Assembly (NCBI GenBank): GCA_021848965.1
Contig: JAJZTL010000005.1
Coordinates: forward strand, 1 to 41,556
Source of the DNA: Pseudomonadota bacterium
Lineage (GTDB): Bacteria; Pseudomonadota; Gammaproteobacteria; Legionellales; Legionellaceae
Direction of reading: 5' to 3'
DNA length: 41,556 nucleotides
Shown here: in pieces, positions 1 to 7,125 of the stretch
Position numbering within the stretch: position 1 is the first letter of the stretch
Layout: the number at the start of each line of letters is the position of its first letter
Position numbers and translations under genes: made by a program
The notes under the pieces: generated by a model
What the model saw: only the letters and a program-made list of their open reading frames with translations
The model's database searches: none
What the model was told of the DNA's origin: nothing

Positions 1-25
1 ATATTGATAAAAACTGTGCATTTTC

Positions 26-51
26 GGGCGGGCACAAGACCCGCCCCTACA
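26..51. repeat. Hairpin repeat, family A (partial copy)
   Basis: Inverted repeat GGGCGGG / CCCGCCC (26-32 and 40-46) around the loop CACAAGA, followed by CTACA. The same loop and the outer CCCCTACA end recur at 31491-31548, so this is a dispersed palindromic element. It may serve as a bidirectional terminator of whatever lies left of the window. The rest of 1-418 contains no gene; it holds this repeat, a Fur box, a promoter and a second repeat. Confidence 0.6.
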
Positions 52-193
52 AAAACCACCTACAAACCTTGATTTTATTGGAATTTATACGCGTTCACCC
101 TGGCTAATGTCCGCAACGTTAGCCGCCTTTATTATTCAAGACATGACAATGGGAGAGTTTTTATTGGTGGACTAACATGACGAGGTCTAAAAT

Positions 194-212
194 GCTAATA
201 AGAATCATTATC
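194..212 (+). promoter_or_regulatory. Fur box upstream of feoABC
   Basis: The 19-mer GCTAATAAGAATCATTATC matches the classical Fur consensus GATAATGATAATCATTATC at 16 of 19 positions (counted by eye). It ends 7 bp before a good -35 element and precedes the ferrous iron uptake genes. Iron-dependent repression of feo by Fur is well established in gammaproteobacteria, so the assignment is strong. Confidence 0.85.
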
Positions 213-219
213 ATTTGCT

Positions 220-248
220 TTGACAATTCATTTAAAAACAGGGATAAT
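220..248 (+). promoter_or_regulatory. Sigma-70 promoter of the feo operon
   Basis: TTGACA at 220-225, a 17-bp spacer, then GATAAT at 243-248. This is a near-consensus housekeeping promoter directly downstream of the Fur box. Transcription would start near 255, giving a leader of roughly 160 nt that contains a dispersed repeat before feoA. Confidence 0.75.
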
Positions 249-274
249 TATACTCATAGCAATTCATTTTTTGG

Positions 275-358
275 TGAGGCGCAAGCGAAGCAGCCGAAGG
301 AGTGTACGTGTAGCCAATGTTTTTAAAACAGGCGACTGAAGTCGATGCAGCTTGTAAC
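275..358. repeat. Dispersed repeat, family B, in the feo leader
   Basis: This segment aligns by eye, in reverse orientation, to the groES-groEL intergenic segment at about 39402-39480. Shared blocks include GGCG(c/t)AAGCGAA, AGTGTAC, GAAGTCGAT and AGCTT followed by AAC. The two loci are unrelated, so this is a mobile or propagating intergenic element. It lies in the transcribed leader of feoABC and could fold in the RNA. Confidence 0.55.
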
Positions 359-418
359 AAAACCGAAAATTGAAGTCTGCAGAGTATAAATTAATAATTT
401 AATTATTGAGAAATACAG

Positions 419-658
419 ATGAATGCGATTAATTTTGGCAATCTAAAGCCAGGCGACAAAGCCAGAATAATTGGTTTTGGCGTGTGTGACAAACTTTACC
501 GTCAACGTTTATTAACCATGGGATTAACCATAGGAACTGAGTTTTCTGTATTACGTAAAGCACCTTTGGGCGATCCTGTGCATATTGAAATTCGGGGTTC
601 TTCGTTAAGTCTTCGTAAAAAAGAGGCTAATGGATTAGAAATTGAGAAGGTGAACTAA
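419..658 (+). CDS. feoA: Ferrous iron transport protein A
   Basis: 79-aa SH3-like cytosolic protein of the FeoA family, the usual length for this family. It begins with 'NFGNLKPGDKARIIGF' and carries the conserved LTMGLTIGTEF turn and the VHIEIRGSSLSLRKKEA strand region. FeoA is thought to bind the cytosolic part of FeoB and modulate Fe(II) uptake. The ATG at 419 is preceded by 'GAGAAATACAG', a weak ribosome site. The stop codon abuts the feoB GTG start with no gap, so translation is coupled. The Fur box and promoter at 194-248 indicate expression under iron limitation. Confidence 0.93.
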   Translation: MNAINFGNLKPGDKARIIGFGVCDKLYRQRLLTMGLTIGTEFSVLRKAPLGDPVHIEIRGSSLSLRKKEANGLEIEKVN

Positions 659-2884
659 GTGAGCTCTACAACAGACACTATCACTATTGGGCTTATTGGA
701 AATCCTAATAGCGGAAAAACAACTTTATTTAATCAATTAACAGGTGCGCGCCAGCAGGTTGGAAATTGGCCTGGAGTTACCGTAGAGCGAAAAAGTGGTT
801 CATTTACTTATCAAAACCAAACCATTCAAGTAGTAGATCTTCCAGGAGTTTATGCTTTAAGCCATTTTGCTCAATCAGCGATGGATGAAGAAATTGCGCG
901 TAATTTTATTTTGGCGGGTGAAGCAGATGTGTTGGTGAATGTAATTGATGGCTCTAACTTTGAACGACATTTATACCTCACTGCTCAATTGCTTGAAATG
1001 CAAGTGCCTATGATCTTAGCCATTAACATGATGGATGTTCTAGAAAATAAAGGGACATGCTTGGAGGTGAAATTATTGGCAGAACGCTTGAGTTGCCCTG
1101 TTATTCCTTTGATTTCTCATAAAGGAGAAGGCGTTGAAGCTTTAAAAGTCGCTTTGGTTTCCAGTATTAAGTACCCTAAAATTCCTACGCATTATCCTGT
1201 TTATCCGGTAGAAATTGAAGAGGCGTTATTAAATGTAAAATCTCTCACAGGAGATTTAATAGGCTCTCGCTACCGAGCGATCCATGAACTTGAAACACAA
1301 GCACGCCAAGAACATTGGCAAGAAGATCCTGATATTATTGTTGCCTCGACCCGCTATACTTGGGCACATAATTTAGCTAAAGAGGTGTTGCATCCATCTA
1401 AAGTACCCGCGCGCCGCTCTTTGACCGCAAGATTAGATCAGTGGATATTAAACCGTTTTCTAGGAATTCCCATTTTTCTGATCATGATTTATTTCATGTT
1501 TCTCTTTGCTATTCATATTGGAGGAGTTTTTCAAGATTTTTTTGATATCGCGAGTGATGTCTTATTTGTGCAAGGCGTTGCTTATGGCTTAAAAAGCATT
1601 TCAGCTCCTGACTGGCTGGTGGCTATTTTAGCTGCGGGGGTGGGAAAAGGTCTGAATACAACGCTTTCCTTTATTCCTGTTCTGGCGGCTATGTTTTTTT
1701 GTTTATCGTTCTTAGAGGCGTCAGGATATATGGCGCGCGCAGCCTTCGTCATGGACAAATTAATGCAGGCATTAGGATTACCGGGAAAAGCGCTTGTACC
1801 GATGATTGTGGGATTTGGGTGTAATGTACCTGCTATTATGGGAGCGAGAACGTTGAGCGACCCACGTGATCGGGTATTAACAGTGATGATGAGTCCTTTT
1901 ATGTCCTGTAGTGCGCGTTTAGCAGTGTATTCTGTTTTTGTTGCGGCGTTTTTCCCCACAGGCGGGCAGAATGTCGTATTTATGCTCTATCTTTTGGGCA
2001 TGGTTTCAGCCGTTTTGACAGGCAGTATTTTACGTAAAACCTTAATTCATGGTAAACCTTCTCCTTGGATAATGGAGTTACCTAATTATCATATTCCTTC
2101 TTGGAAGGCGCTCTTTTATCCGACAGTTTTACGCACACAGCATTTTTTATGGAGAGCGGGTAAAGTGATTGTACCTGTCTGCATGTTATTAGGCGTGTTG
2201 AATGCTTTGACAGTGCAAGGGAGTTTTTCACTCGATGATGCCAATGCCAATTCTTTATTATCGGCTTTAGGACGTTTTATGACACCCATATTTTCGCCTA
2301 TGGGTTTAACAACCGATAACTGGCCTGCAACCGTTGGATTGATGACAGGAGCTTTAGCGAAAGAAGTTGTCGTTGCCACGTTAAATACATTGTATCTTCA
2401 AGCGGGACATTTATCTTCTGTTGTAGTGCAAACCGCCGTTTCTTTCGATTTATGGGGAGGGTTAAAAGAGGCAGTCATGAGTATTCTGGAACATGTTCAA
2501 GAATTACCCGAAGCAATGAGACACCCACTTTTTGCAGGTATCTCAAATGATGATGTTTCTACAGGGGTTTATGGTGAAATGGTCTCACGCTTTGTGAGCA
2601 CAAACGCAGCATTAGCTTATCTTTTATTTGTGTTACTTTATGTGCCCTGTGCATCTACCATGGCAGCTATTCGCAAAGAGCTAAGTACAGGTTGGATGCT
2701 TTTTGCAATTTTTTGGTCTACAGTTTTAGCTTATAGTGTGGCTGTCTTATATTATCAAAGCACTACGTTCATGCAACATCCGCAGTCTTCCTTTATGTGG
2801 CTCTTAGGAATTGTCTTATTTTGCGCTGCTCTTTTAACAATAATGAAAAGAATGGGAACGCCTCACCATGCTGCAGGAAATTAA
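659..2884 (+). CDS. feoB: Ferrous iron transporter B (GTPase-permease)
   Basis: 741-aa inner-membrane Fe(II) transporter. The N-terminal G domain shows G1 GNPNSGKT (residues 14-21), G3 DLPG (60-63) and G4 NMMD (123-126), followed by the GDI-like helical region. The membrane part has two Gate domains with the conserved 'ASGYMARAAFVMD', 'GFGCNVPAIMGARTL' and 'LTGALAKEVVVATLNTLY' segments, and multiple hydrophobic helices to the C terminus. The start is GTG, immediately after the feoA stop. It overlaps feoC by 17 nt. Length and motifs are complete, so a functional transporter is expected. Confidence 0.97.
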   Translation: MSSTTDTITIGLIGNPNSGKTTLFNQLTGARQQVGNWPGVTVERKSGSFTYQNQTIQVVDLPGVYALSHFAQSAMDEEIARNFILAGEADVLVNVIDGSNFERHLYLTAQLLEMQVPMILAINMMDVLENKGTCLEVKLLAERLSCPVIPLISHKGEGVEALKVALVSSIKYPKIPTHYPVYPVEIEEALLNVKSLTGDLIGSRYRAIHELETQARQEHWQEDPDIIVASTRYTWAHNLAKEVLHPSKVPARRSLTARLDQWILNRFLGIPIFLIMIYFMFLFAIHIGGVFQDFFDIASDVLFVQGVAYGLKSISAPDWLVAILAAGVGKGLNTTLSFIPVLAAMFFCLSFLEASGYMARAAFVMDKLMQALGLPGKALVPMIVGFGCNVPAIMGARTLSDPRDRVLTVMMSPFMSCSARLAVYSVFVAAFFPTGGQNVVFMLYLLGMVSAVLTGSILRKTLIHGKPSPWIMELPNYHIPSWKALFYPTVLRTQHFLWRAGKVIVPVCMLLGVLNALTVQGSFSLDDANANSLLSALGRFMTPIFSPMGLTTDNWPATVGLMTGALAKEVVVATLNTLYLQAGHLSSVVVQTAVSFDLWGGLKEAVMSILEHVQELPEAMRHPLFAGISNDDVSTGVYGEMVSRFVSTNAALAYLLFVLLYVPCASTMAAIRKELSTGWMLFAIFWSTVLAYSVAVLYYQSTTFMQHPQSSFMWLLGIVLFCAALLTIMKRMGTPHHAAGN

Positions 2885-3095
2885 AACATATTTAATGCAG
2901 CATTCTAAAGTGTCACTGCATGCATTGACGCAGCATTTTCAGGTGCCCCCAGACGTGATGCTGACAATGGTTGATATTTGGATTGCTAAAGGAAAAGTAA
3001 GAAAATGTTCCAAAGAGCCGCATTGCGGTGTAAAATGTGTGCAATGTCGTCCTTCGACAGTAGAATGGTTTGAATGGGTGAAAGACAGTGAATGA
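2868..3095 (+). CDS. feoC: FeoC-like winged-helix protein
   Basis: 75-aa protein of FeoC type. The N-terminal half reads as a small winged helix ('EIKTYLMQHSKVSLHALTQHF'), and a C-terminal cysteine cluster (C47, C53, C57, C60) resembles the Fe-S binding motif of FeoC proteins. FeoC is reported to bind FeoB, protect it from proteolysis and sense iron or oxygen. It overlaps feoB by 17 nt and the next gene by 8 nt, so the four genes form one transcript. Family assignment rests on size, position and cysteines. Confidence 0.8.
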   Translation: MLQEIKTYLMQHSKVSLHALTQHFQVPPDVMLTMVDIWIAKGKVRKCSKEPHCGVKCVQCRPSTVEWFEWVKDSE

Positions 3096-3732
3096 AAATG
3101 AAAATGCGAAGATTCTGCAAACGGGTCAAGCATACAATGAAGAAATAGAAAGGCGAGAGGCTGAAATTGCCCTCTGGAGTCGTGATGAAAATACAGGCTT
3201 GCCTGCGTATGTAGATTATCTATGGATGATTTATGCCAACTTTCAGGCAATGATTGTTTCTCCTTTTCTTGATGCGATTGAGCCGCCTGTGCCGATTAAT
3301 CCAGCATATAACAAAGATACTCAAGAGTATGAGAGTGTTTATGTAATTCTAGATTATGGATACATGTTTAGTACTTCTCGGGGCGAAGAATCTGCGCTGG
3401 GAATTACCGCAATGTCAAAAATGTACAACACCATTCAAAAAATAATTCGTTTAATTTTAAAACGTTTAACGGAGCATGCAGGCGGTGAAGGCGCCTTTAA
3501 TCCTCAAGAAGAAATCAAAGTTGCTTTGTTTGGGCATGAGTTATGTAAGCGCAAAGCGTTTGCTTTATCCATGGATTTGGAAGCGAATGTGAATATCGTG
3601 AATTTTGATCCGCGTATTTGGGGGGAACGTTTTATTAATAACTTAAAAAATATGATTGCAATGGGACGTGGTTATCCAGCAGATTTGAAGCATGTTTCTG
3701 AGCGTGTAGCTCCAGACGGATTGACGCAGTAA
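3088..3732 (+). CDS. Conserved-looking hypothetical protein in the feo operon
   Basis: 214 aa, family not recognised. It is soluble: there is no signal peptide and no transmembrane stretch. It starts with a polar, coiled-coil-like segment ('ENENAKILQTGQAYNEEIERREAEIALW') and continues as a mostly helical domain containing 'SVYVILDYGYMFSTSRG' and a basic helix 'IQKIIRLILKRLTEH'. The ATG overlaps the end of feoC by 8 nt, so it is almost certainly the fourth gene of the Fur-controlled operon. That placement suggests a role connected to iron or to low-iron conditions, but the sequence gives no biochemical clue. Confidence 0.75.
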   Translation: MNENENAKILQTGQAYNEEIERREAEIALWSRDENTGLPAYVDYLWMIYANFQAMIVSPFLDAIEPPVPINPAYNKDTQEYESVYVILDYGYMFSTSRGEESALGITAMSKMYNTIQKIIRLILKRLTEHAGGEGAFNPQEEIKVALFGHELCKRKAFALSMDLEANVNIVNFDPRIWGERFINNLKNMIAMGRGYPADLKHVSERVAPDGLTQ

Positions 3733-3789
3733 AAACTTGCAAAAGAAAGATTGACTAAAATTTCATTATGAGTCAAATGGAGAATTACC

Positions 3790-3873
3790 ATGAACGTCAT
3801 TAATCAATCATTACATTGTACGGATGTCTCTGCTAATCAATCAGAGATGTTAACAAAAGCTTTACGTATTTGA
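3790..3873 (+). CDS. Possible 27-aa ORF or gene remnant
   Basis: ATG at 3790 follows GGAGAA at a spacing of 6 nt and opens a 27-codon frame (begins MNVINQSLHC) ending in TGA at 3871, closely followed by TAG. Either a microprotein or the 5' scrap of a lost gene. The rest of the gap 3733-4028 shows nothing else recognisable. Confidence 0.25.
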   Translation: MNVINQSLHCTDVSANQSEMLTKALRI

Positions 3874-4028
3874 TAGAGGGTAATTTGCCTTTTGATTATT
3901 TTGGATAAGCATTATGCTAGTAATGCGCTTGATTTAATTTTTGTCATAATTTGCTTGCAATAGTACAGTGATCTCTTTAATATGCATTCAAGTTGTCCCA
4001 AATCAAATGTTGCTATTGTTGAAAGTAT

Positions 4029-4331
4029 ATGGACTCAATACGATTTCGTTTCATTGCTCAATCTTTAAATGACATCATTGCAAAATATCACACTCGATCT
4101 ATTCCGCATAAAAGTGTCAATTTGTCAGAAGAAGATTATGACCAAATCAGGGCAATTATGGCTGAGTGTTGTGAAGAAGAAGTGGACTCTGAACAAAGAG
4201 AGAGAATTGAGCAAATGCTTTTGGAGCTTTTATCTAAATTTAAAGCAAACTCCTCAGGATACAACCAAATAAATGAAATAAAGGGTGCTTTTGTTCAATC
4301 TGTTTGGCGTTCTACCGTGTTTCTCCGTTAA
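4029..4331 (+). CDS. Small hypothetical protein
   Basis: 100 aa, not recognised. It is a soluble, acidic, helical protein with a segment rich in E/Q/C ('MAECCEEEVDSEQRERIEQMLLELLSKF') that should form an amphipathic helix or coiled coil. It has no signal peptide. Its 3' end overlaps by 4 nt with the convergent YopJ-like gene on the other strand. A second overlapping frame at 4069 is not supported. It could be a regulator or partner of its neighbour, but the convergent layout argues against co-expression. Confidence 0.5.
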   Translation: MDSIRFRFIAQSLNDIIAKYHTRSIPHKSVNLSEEDYDQIRAIMAECCEEEVDSEQRERIEQMLLELLSKFKANSSGYNQINEIKGAFVQSVWRSTVFLR

Positions 4332-5725
4332 ACAAAACCTTGTAAGCCAATATATTCATTATGCTCTTGCTCTGATACGTCCGCGATTGATTTTGGACTC
4401 TTGGGGAGGCTTTTTCCCAGATATGCAGCTAAATTAAAATCCTTTGCTTTAGCATACGTACTAAAGGCAAGTTTACTATCCTGGATAGCGGTAAATAATT
4501 CTGAGCTATCTAACTCGAGTAATTGTCTTTGAGAGCGAATATAACCTAAATCATTTGACGCTATTTTTCCATTTTCTAATAACGTTAAAAGTGCATTAGA
4601 GGCAATGAGTATATTAAATTTTGGGTGTGAGATAAGATTCAAAAAATTCAATCGATCTGCTTTTATTAAGTCAAGTATCCGCTCATTGAATTGTATGCAA
4701 GCTATTTTATGAATAAGCCTATCAATTTCTTTTTTAGATAATGGATTTTCTGAAAAAATAAAGCGATATATTTCAATACACTGTTTGATCGAAATATTTT
4801 CAATCAGGTCCGCGAGCATCTCTAATAATCTCTCAATATCTGGCAATACATGCATTGTTTCAAACAAAACATCCTCATTTGTTTCATTGATAAAACCTTC
4901 AAGCTTGTCTTGTATTTCAAGAGTCCAATCAATTAAAGAGCAATTTGAAGGAACTACCATCAGTGATGTTTTTAAACGGACGAAATTTGCTTTATGAAAA
5001 GTCATTGCTACGGCATCTGAAGTATTATGCTGAATATAGTAGTCTATCCCAGAAACAGTTTGCATGTGTTTCACATACTCAAAAGGCATATCTACCCAAC
5101 GCATGATGGAAAGATGAGAAGAGCTAGAGAAAATATCAGATTTTTTTATATCTTGTGCTTGCTTTTCGTCAATTTTTTTATCGTTAACCCAATCGTTTAA
5201 AACCGAGGTACTATTGAGTATATGTTGAATATCAGAAAACTCTGCCCAGGGAGTGTCACAAGAAGCCAGCAATCGAGCGTGCTCAAATGCAAAAAGAAAA
5301 CAACTCTTTGTATCACGTTGAATTTTATGCAATTTTTCATCGCCAATGGCAACGAGCACATTGTTGAAATGAGGATGCAATTTTTCTAAAATTGCGGAAA
5401 AGTGTTCATGACAATTAGAAGCATCCAATAAAATACACTGAGAGATTCCAGCTTTACGTTCAACCCATAAAGTAAAGTAATGAGGTATGGATGCATTTAA
5501 GGCGCGTAATATTAAAACTTGTTGATAATCGCCACTCGAGGCTCCTAAATTAACTAAGGCGCTATTGAATGATCCGTCGATTAAACGTATGTGGTGTTGT
5601 TGCTCTTCATTTTTTATCATTAACATTAAATATGCTGTATTTAAACTAAGAATTAAACTATCCGCAGATCTGTACTGTGTGAATTCAGAGTAAATAAGTT
5701 TTAAAAGAGCTTGCTTTGCTTTCAT
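4328..5725 (-). CDS. YopJ-family (C55-type) acetyltransferase-like protein, candidate effector
   Basis: 465 aa. The N-terminal half carries the signature of YopJ-type Ser/Thr acetyltransferases: His82 in 'PHYFTLW', Asp101 in 'LLDASN', oxyanion-hole Gln136 and nucleophile Cys142 in 'IQRDTKSC'. The His-to-acid spacing is 19 and the Gln-to-Cys spacing 6, the same as YopJ (H109, E128, C172). The motif MPFEYVKHMQ (213-222) parallels the 'P...F.KHTQ' segment of YopJ. The last ~235 residues are helical, not recognised, and longer than YopJ (288 aa). Such proteins acetylate host kinases and are activated by host inositol hexakisphosphate. No N-terminal signal peptide is visible, consistent with type III/IV delivery. 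No strong ribosome site is seen. The family call is from motif spacing; substrate is unknown. Confidence 0.72.
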   Translation of the reverse strand: MKAKQALLKLIYSEFTQYRSADSLILSLNTAYLMLMIKNEEQQHHIRLIDGSFNSALVNLGASSGDYQQVLILRALNASIPHYFTLWVERKAGISQCILLDASNCHEHFSAILEKLHPHFNNVLVAIGDEKLHKIQRDTKSCFLFAFEHARLLASCDTPWAEFSDIQHILNSTSVLNDWVNDKKIDEKQAQDIKKSDIFSSSSHLSIMRWVDMPFEYVKHMQTVSGIDYYIQHNTSDAVAMTFHKANFVRLKTSLMVVPSNCSLIDWTLEIQDKLEGFINETNEDVLFETMHVLPDIERLLEMLADLIENISIKQCIEIYRFIFSENPLSKKEIDRLIHKIACIQFNERILDLIKADRLNFLNLISHPKFNILIASNALLTLLENGKIASNDLGYIRSQRQLLELDSSELFTAIQDSKLAFSTYAKAKDFNLAAYLGKSLPKSPKSIADVSEQEHNEYIGLQGFV

Positions 5726-5843
5726 ATTCGTGTTGTTAATTAAAATTTGGGAGAATTATAAGCTGTTAACATTAATGTATAATTAAATTATGTATTTATT
5801 TTATCGTGCCAAAGCAGAATGTTCTTTTTATTCCCAAAACGGA

Positions 5844-5950
5844 TTGACACAATAGTTGATTTTTGTTGCTATGATTAGAGGTGACGGATCATATATGTTA
5901 GGACACTCCTTAGAGTCTGCCTTCTATTGCATGATGTAGAGTGTTATAAT
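5844..5950 (+). promoter_or_regulatory. Probable promoter region of ahpC
   Basis: TATAAT at 5945-5950 lies 42 bp before the ahpC ATG, with only a weak -35 (TTCTAT at 5922-5927), as expected for an activator-dependent promoter. Further upstream, TTGACA (5844-5849) with TATGAT (5870-5875) has an over-long 20-bp spacer. No OxyR half-site pattern could be assigned with certainty. Confidence 0.45.
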
Positions 5951-5991
5951 CCAGTTTTATAAAATATTAAATAATATAAATGGAGGAAACC

Positions 5992-6594
5992 ATGAGTGTT
6001 TTAGTTGGTCGTAAGGCGCCTGATTTTACAGTTCCCGCTGTATTAGGCAATGGAGAAATTGTTAATGAATTTAATTTAGGTCAAGCCATCGAAGGAAAAT
6101 ATGGTTTAATATTCTTTTATCCGTTGGATTTTACTTTCGTTTGTCCTTCTGAATTAATTGCATTAGATCATCGATTTGAAGAATTCAAGCAACGTAATGT
6201 AGAAGTAATTTCTGTGTCTGTTGATTCACAATTTACCCATCATGCTTACCGTAATACCTCTGTTGATAAAGGCGGTATCGGTCCTGTACGTTATACCATG
6301 GCGGCTGATGTGACTCACGCTATTTGCAAAGCTTATGGTATTGAACATGAAGCAGGTGTTGCTTTCCGTGGTGCTTTTTTAATTGATAAGCAAGGCATTG
6401 TTCGTGCAGAATTAGTGAATGATTTACCGATTGGTCGTAATGTGGATGAATTATTACGTTTATTCGATGCTATTCAATTTCATGAAGAACATGGCATGGT
6501 TTGCCCTGCTGGTTGGAAAAAAGGCCAAAAAGGGATGAAAGCCAGTCCAGCTGGTGTTGCTGATTACTTAGCTGAAAATGCCGGCGAGTTGTAA
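5992..6594 (+). CDS. ahpC: 2-Cys peroxiredoxin (AhpC/TSA family)
   Basis: Reading from the ATG at 5992 (good GGAGG site at 5982-5986, spacing 5) gives 200 aa, the standard length for a typical 2-Cys peroxiredoxin. The peroxidatic cysteine is C51 in 'FTFVCPSE' and the resolving cysteine is C171 in 'GMVCPAGW'. The GGIGP loop (94-98) is also present. It reduces H2O2 and organic peroxides in the cytosol, probably with a thioredoxin or AhpD/AhpF-type reductase that is not in this window. An ATG 12 nt upstream is less well placed. The gene is followed by a terminator that falls within holC. Confidence 0.95.
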   Translation: MSVLVGRKAPDFTVPAVLGNGEIVNEFNLGQAIEGKYGLIFFYPLDFTFVCPSELIALDHRFEEFKQRNVEVISVSVDSQFTHHAYRNTSVDKGGIGPVRYTMAADVTHAICKAYGIEHEAGVAFRGAFLIDKQGIVRAELVNDLPIGRNVDELLRLFDAIQFHEEHGMVCPAGWKKGQKGMKASPAGVADYLAENAGEL

Positions 6595-7012
6595 TTTTTA
6601 TATCTTGTCAAGCGCCCGTGAAAACGGGCGTTTTCTTTTTTGCTGTGCATTAATTGAAAAGCTCTATATGCATGGGCACCGAGTTTACGTTCATTGTCAA
6701 AATGACGCGGAAGCTTCTCGTTTTAGTGAGTTATTGTGGACTTACAAAGATATCAGCTTTATTCCACATAGTTTAAGCGGCGAATGTTCAATAGAAGATT
6801 GTCCTGTAGAAATAGGATTTAATGATCCATCTAAAGACTATCAAGATGTCTTGATTCTTCTTTCAGTATTACCAACTATACCGAATTTTTATTCTCAGTT
6901 TTCACGTATCGTAGAAATTGTTGATGAAAATCCGACGGTAAAGGAGATTTTGCGTGAGCATTATCAACAATACCGTACTCAGGGATTAGAAGTAAAAACC
7001 CATCGGATTTAA
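6578..7012 (+). CDS. holC: DNA polymerase III subunit chi
   Basis: 144-aa HolC. The chi pattern is visible along the length: 'NFYIL' at the start, 'LFCCALIEKLYMHGHRVYVHC', 'ASRFSELLWTYKDISFIPH', 'VEIGF', 'DVLILLSVLPTIPNFYSQFSRIVEIVD' and the terminal 'YRTQGLEVKTHRI'. Chi links the clamp loader (through psi) to SSB at the replication fork. The ATG at 6578 overlaps ahpC by 17 nt, an unusual partner, since holC normally follows pepA. The ahpC intrinsic terminator at 6613-6640 encodes residues about 12-21 of this protein. Confidence 0.85.
   Translation: MPASCNFYILSSARENGRFLFCCALIEKLYMHGHRVYVHCQNDAEASRFSELLWTYKDISFIPHSLSGECSIEDCPVEIGFNDPSKDYQDVLILLSVLPTIPNFYSQFSRIVEIVDENPTVKEILREHYQQYRTQGLEVKTHRI
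6613..6640 (+). terminator. Intrinsic terminator inside holC
   Basis: CGCCCGT (6613-6619), GAAA tetraloop, ACGGGCG (6624-6630), then TTTTCTTTTT. This is a textbook rho-independent terminator 19 nt after the ahpC stop codon. It overlaps the 5' part of the holC reading frame, which should therefore be reached only by read-through. Confidence 0.85.
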
Positions 7013-7082
7013 GTAATAGACTTCAGCTTTACTATGGCCACAGAGTTGCTTGAGTTGCCGTGTTCAAATTCGTATTCAAATG

Positions 7083-7103
7083 TTGAGTTTCGAAAGAAGT
7101 CTA
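7083..7103. repeat. 21-bp dispersed repeat, copy 1
   Basis: The 21-mer here, centred on TTTCGAAAGAAG, is an exact reverse complement of 41444-41464 near the other end of the window. It lies in the gap between the convergent genes holC and the ATP-grasp ligase. An exact match of this length is unlikely by chance, so it is probably part of a repeat family. Confidence 0.6.
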
Positions 7104-7125
7104 GTTGAAGACAAGTTGTGTTATT

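Noticed and set aside
1582-1959. Minus-strand ORF within feoB
   Set aside because: Shadow of a strongly conserved membrane-protein gene on the plus strand.
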